Below are positions 1 to 9,577 of a stretch of DNA of 64,000 nucleotides, one piece after another. The notes beneath the pieces were generated by a model. It was not told the DNA's origin. It saw only the letters and a program-made list of their open reading frames with translations, and searched no databases. Position 1 is the stretch's first letter. Every line of letters starts with the position of its first letter. Position numbers and translations under genes: made by a program. The stretch lies in contig JACGWO010000006.1 of the NCBI GenBank assembly GCA_034509735.1, forward strand, positions 8,819,001-8,883,000, read 5' to 3'. The stretch is from Sesamum alatum (lineage: Eukaryota > Streptophyta > Magnoliopsida > Lamiales > Pedaliaceae).

Positions 1-1439
1 TGTCGACCGTTCTTAATTTAAATTTCCCACCTATTTTTTCAATGGCTGCCTAGTTGAAATATTGTAACTGTAATAGGAATGGCCATGGGAATATTTTGAC
101 CATTCCTATTTTCAAATTTTCCACCTATATTTTCATTGGGCGCGTACTTAAAAATTTGAAACTGTAATAGGAACGGTTGTAATATATATTTACCGTTCCA
201 ATTTTTAAAATATATTCTGGATGTTATTTAATAAAAAATTAATACAATATTTAAATTAAGGTATTAAAAAAATTAATACACCAGCATAAAGTTATACTAT
301 TTTATAAAAAAAAAATTAATACAATATTTAAACTAAGGTATTTTCGTTACACATTTAAAGCCACCTCTTCTTTGACACCCCACTTCATGCTCAATAAGTC
401 TCTTCTTCAATTTCGGTCTCGTCAAAGTTATCTTCGTCATCTTGATCATCGGATTCATCATTTGGCGAGCGAGATGTACTTGTTCCATGTTGTGACATGG
501 ATAGATCAATGACCAACTATATTCCCGCTGGCTCATGCGCGTTGAGACTGGGCCCATTCTAGAAATGTTGTAACACCATCCTCAAACTCTGGCGTCACAC
601 CCAACAGGTCTCGATCATACATCCATTTCCTCAATTGTCTTAACATGATTAGTCCTACGTACACAAGCAATTCACAATAGTAATTAAATGATCAGAATAA
701 ATTTATATATATATATATATATATATACAACCATTAAAGAGTTTCAACTTGTTACCGAATAAAACACCTTTAAAGATCAATGCATATTTAGCGGGGATTG
801 TTGATATTTTCAATTTACGTATAAAGAATCAAGAGAGGGAGTTAGAAGAAATGAATTCGAGAGAGATAACGCTAAACTAACCGTTAAAATATAGCTGTTG
901 GGGCATATTTGGAACGGTAATCGGAATACATAATCTATTATGTAAATGGACTGTTCCTGATAGTAACACACGTTGGAACGGTCGTTGGAACTCAAACTTC
1001 ATTTACACACGACCCACAATTTGTACGGTCATTGCATTACATTGTTCACACAATGCGTAAAAAGATATCATTTAGTACTACATGTTGGAACGGTGGACCG
1101 TGCGTTCCAATTCGTCCCGGATTTTGGAATACGGGTAGGAACGGTTATGTTCTCAGGTCAAATAACCATTCCAATTTCCACATACGCATTCCAAATGGAA
1201 TGCCAAAATATATTGCTCCCTTTTTGGAACGGGACTGGGTTTACGGTTTGGCACACATATTTTGGCACATAATCAGGAACGGTCGTGCCGTTCCTACACG
1301 TTCTGACTCCAAATAATACGAAAGTGACGTCAGCAACGGGTTACCGTTCCACAACAGTTTCATTCACCGTTCCAATTTGGACCAGGCTTTGAAACAGTCA
1401 TGGTAAACCGTCTCAATTGCCGTATTTTTTTTTGTAGTG
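1..1439 (-). mobile_element. CACTA (En/Spm) transposon E1, 5' terminal part, truncated by window edge
   Basis: The right edge ends in TTTTTTTTTGTAGTG, the reverse complement of a CACTACAAAAAAA terminus, so the element's 5' end is at 1439 and it reads leftward out of the window. Many copies of a GGAACGGT-like motif in both orientations fill 900-1420 and 1-240, as expected of the subterminal transposase-binding repeats of CACTA elements. The order of motifs inward from 1439 matches that inward from 13281 (element E2), so they are one family. An internally deleted transposase remnant lies at 370-646. Confidence 0.85.
370..646 (-). pseudogene. TNP2-type transposase remnant, internally deleted (E1)
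   Basis: Read on the minus strand from about 646, the sequence encodes the start of the transposase-associated domain, with a W-M-Y-D-R-D motif and an L-E-W-A-Q-S-Q-R stretch, closely matching 14215-14327 of element E2. It then jumps directly to sequence matching E2 from 15903 on, the acidic C-terminal tail. About 1.6 kb containing the TNP2 catalytic region is missing, and the N-terminal reading frame meets TGA at the junction. The 74-residue open frame at 333-557 is in another frame and is not the transposase frame. No active product is expected. Confidence 0.75.
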
Positions 1440-2226
1440 TGCAGCATTGTTGATCGGATTACGAAAGATGTCTCAAACATTCAAGGATATACACCATTGA
1501 CATTTTATAGTATTCAACTCTTAGAGGTATGTATTCAGTCTATCTATATACAAAACTGATCAGAATGTATCCCTTAAGATCTAGAAATATTAATTCTTTG
1601 ATCAATTCTGACTTAACCATGGCATGTTGCTTTTCAATGAAGTTTATGTATTGTTGATTTTAATTTAAAATTTTTATAACTAATATATACTATTCATTTA
1701 ATATATTTATTTGCTAACTATATTTGTGCACTTCGGAACTCTTTGAGTAATATAATAATATTCATTCTGTAATAATATTAATATGCTCATAATTGATAGA
1801 TTACAAATTTGTTATTTTGGCGATCGATCATTTGACTTATTTTAAAAAGTTTAATCATTTTAACTTCCTAATAAAAATCTATTCTCATAGATATAATAAA
1901 TCAATTTAAAAACACATGTGATTTCCAAGCCTTGATAAATCTAATTATATTTAATATAGAAGTGATAATTATTAAGTCAATTATATTGTTCCAAACCCAT
2001 TTCTTAATTCTTAGTCTAACAGCTTCTGAAAATTTTTCAAGATAGAGATATGAATCAAATAATAGTATTTGTATATATCTTAATCAATTAATTAAATACT
2101 CCAGAGCGTGCAAGAAGATCACCACCAATTAGATTTTAAATATTTGTTATGGTTATAAATAATCTATTGTTTTATTCAATTTTAACTGTCAAGTATTTGT
2201 TGAATTTTATTTTGTACATATCAATA
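1440..2226. other. AT-rich intergenic DNA
   Basis: I see no open frame of note, no terminal repeats and no similarity to other parts of the window here. The sequence is simply AT-rich. Confidence 0.5.
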
Positions 2227-4304
2227 TCTATCTATATGTATAGGAAGACGGACTTAATCCGCAATTAAGTAATTCTGACTTAATACTAATTTCTTGTATT
2301 TTTTATTTATCTAAAAAAATAATTCATCTTAACAAATGGACGATAATAATTACTATATATATGTATGAATTTTTTTTTTCAATTTTTTTTTATAATTTGT
2401 TTTTGATAAATACATGGCTTCTTAATGCATGTTGGAAAAACTTTTAGGTGTTTATTCAAATTTCTTTTAGTTTTTCTTTATTACTGGTTTTTTTTTTCTT
2501 TTCTTTTGTATTTTTATATATCTTTTGTTATAACATGATAATATTTTTTGATGAATATAATTTACTTCGTGCATTACCTAATGGCATTTTTTAATTGTTT
2601 TATATGTCCAATATCACATCTTTTCTATGTTTTTCTCTTTGCATTTTAGTTATTTTTTTTTCTTCATCTTTCAAATAATTATTTTCATATTTTTTTGGAA
2701 AATCTGCCATGAAATGTTCTTCTTTACTTCTTAGGTTTTGAAATTTTATACTTTTTGTATTTATTTTTAGTTTTTACTTGAATTTGAATTTTTATTTTTC
2801 AATTATCTTTTTCCCTTCATGTTTCACTGATTGAATTTTGTTTGTCTCATTGATTAATGATTATCTAATTAAATATTTACCTTTAGCTATATTGATTTAT
2901 TCCTATTATATATATTTTTTTCTTTTAATTTCATATTTTTTTCAATCAAATAATCATGATTTCTTTGCTTGATCCCTTAATGAATATATTTTTTTTATCT
3001 AATAATAGTTTATCAAAATATATTTTTTTTCAATTTCAATTAGAAAAAGTTGACTAATCCTGCATTTCTTGCCCTTTTTTTAGATGTGGAGATATTATCG
3101 TGATTTTTTTTACTTAAATTAGTTTATATGCTTTTGTTTGGATTAGTTCTCCAAATTTTCAAATTCTTCCACCAATATTTTGTTCATCAAATTTTATGTG
3201 TATTGTTCATGTTGAGTTGGAAGATGTTACTATTTGTGATATTTCTGCCACCAATTTTCCTTCGTCCATTTCAGTATTTTGTGATGTTCATGTATAATCT
3301 CATATAATTTTCTATACCTAGGTATTTATTAATTTTTCGTAGTATATTCATTTATATTTGTAATTGTCTACTTATTTCATAATTCCAAAGTTCTCTTAAT
3401 TGTATTTTTATACATTTTTATTGACTTTTCTCTTAAACTCGATTTCATTTCATCATAAGGTACATTTTTTTTTTTTTTTTTTTTGGATGATTCCTTACAA
3501 CGGATAATTGATTCATTTGTCCTCATTTAATTATTTTGTGCTTAATTATAGTTGTCTAATAATATTTTCTTTCTATGTCTTACCATTAGTTTTATTATTT
3601 TTTCTTTTTCTAAACGCTTTATTAATTAAACATATTTAATTTTTTAAAAAAAAAGTGCACCAACTTTACGGTCCCATTCATATGAAACACAAAAATAAGT
3701 CTTATTTAGTATTAGCATTAAATTTTATAATCATTTAGGAAAACTATTTGCATTGGAAAAAAGGAATATATGTATATATATATATATATCTTCCGTTGAA
3801 TTTAGGCAGTTAATTGTTTAATAACAAGTGAAAGAAATGAGTACTCTAGGGAAGAAAACCCGATAAAAGGTGATGCTAATGTTTTTCTTGTTCTTTTCCT
3901 CTTTCAGAAACTTGGTATATAAAACAGAAAATTTATTATGAATTGTATTCTTTCGAGAGAAATCTGTTTATATTACAGGACAACTTAATATGATAGTATC
4001 TATTACATCAATGTATTTAAATATTAGTATTTTATTTTCATAAAAAATATTATTAAATGAATAAGAAAATATAACTAATATTTTTTCTCAATTTCCAAAA
4101 GTGTTACAATATTCTATGGGTATTTTCAAAATATTCAATAGATAAACTTCATAAATATTCAATATTGAGTTTCGTACATTAGTTCAACACTATTATATAT
4201 CATAACGGGGTCATTAATATATGACATATTTTTATATAATTCAAAATTTATAAAAACAATATAAACTTTGTAATTTTTCGTGCATAGCACGAATTTCATA
4301 GTAG
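2227..4304 (+). mobile_element. candidate Helitron, non-coding, degenerate 3' end
   Basis: Near the right edge a perfect 7-bp stem hairpin (TTCGTGC, loop ATA, GCACGAA; 4277-4293) is followed seven bases later by GTAGT. Helitrons end in a short GC-rich hairpin, then CTRR, then a target T. Here CTAG would need one C-to-G change. A TC preceded by A at 2226-2228 begins TCTATCTATATGTATAGG, which resembles dicot Helitron 5' ends. The interior is strongly T-rich on the plus strand and has no Rep/helicase coding, so this would be a non-autonomous copy. The 5' boundary is a guess. Confidence 0.35.
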
Positions 4305-5059
4305 TTTTTTATATACAGTATAAAAGATTAAAAAATCTACAGGAATGTAACATGCGTCGTCAGTGACTCGTTTCATTAATTTATTAGCATGCCTCACGTG
4401 CGTACATTAATTGGTTTCCTCAACTCACAATATAATGGACTTTTAATAATGTACTCCGAGATTGGTGCAACTATTGACCATCATTAATTACATAATTTTT
4501 TTTTTATTAACGTTGTAGCACACCGTTCATACATACATATAATATTTTTTCATGTTTTAAAATATATTATTATAAATAAGAGCAAATATAAACTAATGAT
4601 ACATCACATAAAAGAAACTAATTTATCAATTAAAATTTGAAAGTTAAATAAGTTAGTTGCTATCTTAGTAGTTGAAGGGTATTTTTGACTTAACAAAATG
4701 GTGCAATTATGTCATTAACCGCTAATTGTGAGTGTTGATGGTGAAGGCTTCCCTAAATTATAATCTTAATCTAAATCTTAATCTTAATTCAAATTTCAAT
4801 CTATTAATATTGTTGATCAATATATAATTATTGTAATTGTCTCAATTAGAGATTGATAGTCAAATATGGTTAATTGTAATTCATCATTTTCACTTATAAA
4901 AAAAAAAAAAAAAACCAACCTATTAAGCACCAAGACCTAAATTATTGGACCTCAATAGAATCATCACTTGAGATTACTTTGGCTACAATTTTAATCAATA
5001 AAAGAAACAGCTGGATCCGCACATACTTTAGTTAATAAAGTGACACAAGCTATTATGGG
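4305..5059. other. AT-rich intergenic DNA upstream of the O-methyltransferase
   Basis: No coding sequence is visible. At 4795-4913 there is a stretch ending in a 17-base A run that matches the 3' half of the SINE family seen at 26336-26622, including the AGAGATTGATAGTC block, but without the tRNA-like head. The rest is unassigned. Confidence 0.5.
4795..4913 (+). mobile_element. SINE 3' fragment
   Basis: The tract runs from a TATTGTTGATCAATATATAAT block through AGAGATTGATAGTC to a poly(A) tail. These blocks occur in the same order in the SINE copies at 26336-26622 and 43882-44147. The tRNA-derived 5' half with A and B boxes is missing, and I see no target duplication. Confidence 0.5.
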
Positions 5060-5480
5060 TGAATTACAATTACCTCTTTTGAGATTTGGCATAATATTGA
5101 ATACTTTTTATATTTTTAAAAATTACAAATACCCTTGAAATTTATAACCATCTATCAAATGACTTATTTTTATCTATTTTTATGGGTGAACTGATCAAAA
5201 TATTTTTGTGCACACTAAATTATTAGTTCTTAATTTTTTTGAATTAGAATGTGCAGTGAGAGGTTTCTTGTATTTTTTTTACACAAATGAAGCAATAATG
5301 TAAATTGCCTCAACTGATTTTTCAACAATTTTTTTTTAAAAAAAAAATTAAGTGCAAGATGAACAGATCCAAACTTTTGATTAAAAATTAGAAGTCTTAA
5401 GGATGTATTTGTAATTTTTGTAAAAATAAAAAAACATACATAATTATATCTAATTTCAAGGGTGTCCTTGTAGTTCAACT
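5060..5480. mobile_element. palindromic MITE-like repeat in the O-methyltransferase promoter region
   Basis: The left edge (GGGTGAATTACAATTACCTC) and the right edge (a tract with GTGTCCTTGTAGTTCAAC) are loosely inverted relative to each other. Both carry the theme 'attacaaatacccttgaa' that recurs at 8700-8755, 34536-34700 and 41050-41270. The family appears to be a long-TIR MITE. It ends about 80 bp before the start codon, so it may supply part of the promoter. The boundaries are approximate and the inverted repeat is weak. Confidence 0.35.
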
Positions 5481-5563
5481 ATTATTTAAAGTGAAGCAGC
5501 AATCTCTTCACTATCGGAACTTCCAGAACTAAAATTTAGAAAAACTAAGCACAATCATCAATA

Positions 5564-6292
5564 ATGGACGAAGAAGCTCAAGCTCGAGTAGACGTGTGGA
5601 AATATGCCTACGGCTTTGATACGATGAGAGTGGTGAAGTGCATGATCGAGCTAAGATTACCGGACGTCCTGGAAAATCATGGCAGACCCATGACACTTTC
5701 TGAACTATCCTCCGCCGTGGGCTGCCCGGAGACTTCTCTCCACCGCATATTGCGGTTCTTGACGCACATTGGAATCTTCAAAAAGCTAGCCAGCTCGACC
5801 GAAGATCCGGCGTCAGTTCTCTATGCTCAGACGCCCCTTTCCCGTCTCCTCACCAGAGAAAACATGGGGCCTTTCATGCTCGTACAGGCCGGGCCGCCCG
5901 GACAGCAGTTCGGTCTGAGCGCCGACGATTTAAGAGCTGGAAAAGGGTCTGGTCGAGAGGCTGCGCCTAGTGAAAATATAATATGGACGCAGGAAATAGA
6001 CGACGCGTATGACAAGATGTTCCAGGAATTTTTGGCAAGCCACGCTAGAGCGTCGACTAAGGCGATTATCGATTACTGTCCGGAGGCGTTCGAAGGAATT
6101 GGCCGGTTGGTGGATGTTGGTGGTCATGAGGGCACGGCGGTAGGCATGCTGGTGAAGGCTTTTCCTTCTCTTAAAGGGATTAACTTTGATCGGCCGGAGG
6201 TGGTGTCTGCGGCTCCAACGGTTGATGGGGTCGAGCATGTTGGAGGAGACATGTTTCAAAGTGTCCCGAAAGCTGATGCAGTTATGCTTATG
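5564..6292 (+). CDS. class II O-methyltransferase, exon 1 (243 codons)
   Basis: This exon encodes the N-terminal dimerisation domain (residues about 1-100) and the first half of the SAM-dependent methyltransferase fold of a plant COMT/flavonoid-type O-methyltransferase. Such enzymes transfer a methyl group from S-adenosylmethionine to a phenolic hydroxyl in the cytosol. SAM motif I is at residues 182-191, followed by FDRP (208-211) and GGDMF (227-231). The ATG at 5564 gives the usual family N-terminus. Exon 1 ends after ATG at 6290-6292, before a GTATGT donor, exactly where Lamiales homologues carry their intron. Two oddities stand out: motif I reads GGHEGT where the family has GGGTGT or GGGNGT, and FDRP replaces the common FDLP. 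With exon 2 the product would be 341 residues, a normal length. The substrate cannot be called. Confidence 0.85.
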
Positions 6293-6655
6293 GTATGTTT
6301 ACTTTTGATTATTGAGTTAAATGCAATTTACCATGTAATATTGCATTTATCTTACTATGAAAACAAACACAACAATTGAATCTTCATGTGATTTTGTGCG
6401 GTTCATAAGTATTTTTTAGATTTTGTTTTTTATTTTTATTTCTAAATTTGTATTTATATTTTTAGTAATGACCGTTGGATATGATTAATTTTGATGATCA
6501 AATTTAATTAATAAGTTCAATGATCTAGATTTTACTTAATTTGACTCAAATTGTCTAAATTTAAAAGTATATTTTTATGTAATATATATTTGCATAAAAT
6601 CTAATAAAAAATGTATGTACAATATGTTTTTATTAATTAAAATTATTTATATATA

Positions 6656-6890
6656 GAGAGAGAGGGGGGTTGTAAACGAAGGGGAGGGCCGGGTTGGGCC
6701 GGCGAGGGGGGTTGGAGGGGAAGGGGGAAGTGGACGGCGAATGAAGAAGAAGGGTTTGGGGACGCCAGAGGGAGGGAGGGGAAGACAAGGGGTGACGACG
6801 GGGTAGAGGAGGATAGTGGCAGCGGAGGGGCGGTGCCGCTGATGAGGCGGAGAGCTGGTGCAAGGAAGAAGAGAGGGAAAAATATAAAGA
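6656..6890. other. purine-rich, GC-rich block inside the intron
   Basis: About 235 bp made almost only of A and G on the plus strand (long GGAGGGG and GAAGAAG runs), with CCGG patches, sits in otherwise AT-rich intron DNA. It is followed by an ATT/TTA microsatellite at 6893-6934. On the minus strand it looks like a CT-rich plant 5' UTR running into a Ser/Pro-rich frame, so it could be a captured gene fragment. No protein family is recognisable. Confidence 0.5.
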
Positions 6891-6934
6891 TATATTATTA
6901 TTATTATTCTTATTATTATTATTATTGTTATTAT

Positions 6935-7236
6935 GAGAAAAATGCAAGCAATTCCCTTGTGATATTTTGAATTTAATGTAATTACCTCACTGTGATATTG
7001 CAAATAAACGAATTATCCCTTTATGAAAAAATAATAGTAATTTACCTTCCAATGTTCTTTAAAATAGAGCAATTTACCTTCTTAAACAGAAAGTAAACTG
7101 CTCCATTTTAAAAAAACGGGGAGATATAAATTGATTCATTTTAAAGAACACAGGGAGGTAAATTGCTATTTTATTTTTTATAGTGGGGGTAATATGCTCA
7201 TTTGCAATATCACAGGAAGTTGCTTGCATTTTTCCC
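6935..7236. mobile_element. Mutator-type MITE in the O-methyltransferase intron
   Basis: The ends GAGAAAAATGCAAGCAA and its inverse TTGCTTGCATTTTTCCC begin long terminal inverted repeats that continue through 'caatttacctccc'-like motifs. These resemble the ends of the MULE at 28760-34268 and the MITE at 46458-46657. Flanking 9-mers TGTTATTAT and TGATATTAC agree at 7 of 9 positions, as expected of an old Mutator target duplication. A second, half-length copy of the same end follows at 7237-7370. Confidence 0.65.
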
Positions 7237-7458
7237 TGATATTACAAATAAGCAAATTATTCCCCTATAAAAAGTAAAATAGCAATGTACCTCCCTGTAT
7301 TTTTTTAAATGAATCAATTTATCTTTCCGTATTTGTTTAAAATGGAGCAATTTATCTCCCCGTTGAATTTTGCACTTCTTTTGTTGTTTCCTCCATAATA
7401 AATAATAGCTCAGAAACTTTTCTTCATAGATGCATGATTTATTAAATTCTTTTAACAA

Positions 7459-7755
7459 TGGATATTGCACGATTGGAGCGACAGCCTTTGCATTGACATC
7501 CTCAAGAAATGTAAGGAAGCTGTACCAGCAGATACAGGGAAGGTGATAATTGTTGATGTTGTGATTGATGAAGAAGGAGGTGACGAGTACACTGGTGCTC
7601 GTTTGGCGATGGATATGGTGATCATGTCTTCTACCGTTAATGGGAAGGAGAGGACTGTTAAGGAATGGGGACAACTTCTTGATGCTGCAGGCTTCAGCAG
7701 ACACACAATCAAGCATATGAAAGCCATTGAATCTGTCATTGAGGCCTATCCCTGA
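7459..7755 (+). CDS. class II O-methyltransferase, exon 2 (C-terminal catalytic part)
   Basis: This exon of 98 codons plus TGA carries the catalytic core. It opens with W-I-L-H-D-W-S-D, where the histidine (residue 247 of the joined protein) is the general base of class II O-methyltransferases. It continues with a KCKEAVP segment, the V-I-I-V-D-V-V-I strand and the GKERTVKEW...AAGF region that contains one of the conserved acidic residues flanking the base. The reading frame is intact from 7459 to the stop. There is no start codon for separate expression; the exon depends on splicing to exon 1, whose acceptor is damaged. No clear AATAAA lies just downstream. Confidence 0.85.
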   Translation, partial: WILHDWSDSLCIDILKKCKEAVPADTGKVIIVDVVIDEEGGDEYTGARLAMDMVIMSSTVNGKERTVKEWGQLLDAAGFSRHTIKHMKAIESVIEAYP

Positions 7756-8373
7756 ATGTGCCGATTTTTTTATGTTGCATCCCATGAATTAAAAATTTTC
7801 TTATTTTAGTCCTTACATATATTTTTCGTCCAATAACTAACGGAGCCGTTAGTAGTCTTATGTGCATTTCTGTAATTCATTTCATTAAGTTGTTTTTATG
7901 TCTTGCTTTCGCTCATAAAACGAGGGGATCCGGTGCCTGCCCAACAATATCACTTTCTTTATCCGACTTTTCTTGATTGGCTTAAATGTATTTTTGGTCT
8001 TGTAATTTTGACACTTTGACATGTTTATCCTTTATTTTTCTAGGGTTGCAAAATAGTCTTGTATCTTTTTGACATCTCGTGATTTTGGTCTTTCCGATGC
8101 TGGATTTCGCAAAAGTTGACGGAATAAATCATGCGCCCCTCGCGACTTTCTATGGGTTGCAAAAGAGTCCTACAACTATTTGACATTTCGAAATTTTGGT
8201 CTTTACTAAAGTTGTCCGAATAAACAATGTGCCATGTAATTTTTTTAATCTTTTATCCAAGTTGGCAAAAGTGAACCGATCAAAACAGAAATCCCAAATT
8301 AAATGAACCACGTGAAGCGTACATGATTTGTTCAGGCGATTTTTGCATAATCGAGCACCGGAAGGACCGAAGT
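7756..8373. other. non-coding DNA downstream of the O-methyltransferase
   Basis: No coding sequence is seen. 7980-8260 carries a repeated theme ('gggttgcaaaa(t/g)agtcctac/ttgta ... tttttgacatttcg') present twice about 120 bp apart, suggesting a degraded MITE or tandem duplication. Confidence 0.4.
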
Positions 8374-8690
8374 CACTACAAGAAAATAGAAGATTAGCGA
8401 CAAAAAAATCAAGTGACAATTTTAATATTGTCACTAATTATATATATTTAGTGACAAGAATGTTTATTTTGTCACAATAATGAATTTTATGATTTTAATA
8501 ATTATTATTATTTTGTAAAAATTATTATTAGTGACAAAAAGAGGTGCACAAAGTTGTCACTAAATACAATTAGTGACTCATGTATAGTGACAACCTAGTG
8601 ACAATAAATAATTGTTATCGCTATATTGTGTTGTCACTAAGTTGTCACTATAGATGTGTCACTAATTATATTTAGTGATAGCTTTTGTAA
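8374..8690 (+). mobile_element. CACTA-type MITE, right end lost
   Basis: It begins with CACTACAAGAAAATAG, a typical CACTA-superfamily terminus, and is filled with subterminal GTGACAA/TTGTCAC motifs in both orientations (at least eight between 8410 and 8680). No matching CTTGTAGTG terminus is found on the right; the repeats stop at about 8690. It has no coding capacity. Confidence 0.6.
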
Positions 8691-8866
8691 TTTTTCAAAC
8701 AACAGGGGGTATTTGTAATTATGCCAAACTTCAGGGGAGGTAACTGTAATTTACCCTTATTAATAATCTTTAGTATAGAGATTTGCAGTACCACTAGTCC
8801 TAATCAACGTGCTAATTCCTTTATTTTGGTGCGATCGGAAACGAGTTCAAGAGAAGTTACGATGGG

Positions 8867-9143
8867 GGAAAAATTACACTTTTGATCCCATAAATTAGGG
8901 GGATTCAACACTTTTAATCCCACGCTTTCTAATATTACCAATTTAGTCCCAGAATTGAGATTTTTTTGACAGATTTGGTCCCAAATGATGTTCTCCATAA
9001 AGAAACTAACGGCACATGCACGTGAGGTGCGCATGCCTGTTAGCGGGAGGGAGGTGTGGGACTAAATTGGTAATCTCTTGGAAAGCATGTGACTAAATGT
9101 GTTGACCCCCGCTAACCTATGGGACCAAAAGTATAATTTTGCC
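8867..9143. mobile_element. long-TIR MITE, family P (copy 1)
   Basis: The first ~90 bases (GGAAAAATTACACTTTTGAT, then 'ttaggggg', 'acgctttct', 'accaatttagtccca') return inverted in the last ~100 bases, ending ...AAAAGTATAATTTTGCC. The whole element is nearly palindromic. Two further family members lie at 12388-12649 and 25559-26190. Boundaries are good to a few bases; I see no clear target duplication. Confidence 0.7.
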
Positions 9144-9572
9144 TTAAGATTTATATAATCGCTTTTCTTTATATTTTTTTGTGAATGGATTTTTTCAAAA
9201 GAGTTATCGAAGTTCTCCATCTCTGAATGCTAAAGTGAGGACGTGTTATAAAGTATACTAATAGTTGTAGTTTTTAAAATATCGTTATACTGATAAAATC
9301 AATATATACCAAATGTAATAGTCTTAAAAATGAACACAATATCAAATAATTAAATTATTTAAGTGTTGCTAATGTTTGAATTAGTTAAAATCAAATCTTT
9401 TTCTACCTTCTGTATCAGTTCCGGTCGAAATATGAAATATATCAGTTATGTATGACATAAGAAATTTTAATTGGCAGCAGACTTACAAACACTCATTCTG
9501 TAGCTAACACGACATTTCCTTTAGAATTCTTGTCCTTGTGAATCTAGTTGAGTCAGTTATCAATCAAATAAA
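9144..9572. other. AT-rich intergenic DNA
   Basis: No gene, repeat end or motif is recognised. Confidence 0.45.
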
Positions 9573-9577
9573 CTTAG

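Larger units (their letters stand above)
6293..7458 (+). other. O-methyltransferase intron (1166 bp), acceptor AG lost
   Basis: The intron starts with a good GTATGT donor. Its expected end is fixed by protein homology: exon 2 must begin with TGG for the conserved W-I-x-H-D-W motif. The bases before that TGG are TTTTAACAA, not a CAG, so the invariant acceptor AG is missing, as by a G-to-A change at 7458. Reading through upstream meets TAA at 7453-7455. The next AGs downstream (7477-7478 and 7483-7484) shift the frame and reach TGA within a few codons. The intron holds a purine-rich block and a Mutator-type MITE. Confidence 0.7.

Noticed and set aside
333..557. A 74-codon minus-strand frame starting M-G-P-V-S-T-R
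   Set aside because: It is out of frame with both ends of the transposase and crosses the deletion junction.
5827..6259. Minus-strand open frames opposite the O-methyltransferase exon 1
   Set aside because: They are shadows of a GC-rich coding exon and have no family resemblance.
6633..7003. Ser/Pro-rich minus-strand frames in the intron
   Set aside because: They are produced by the purine-rich block and a microsatellite (Asn/Ile runs).
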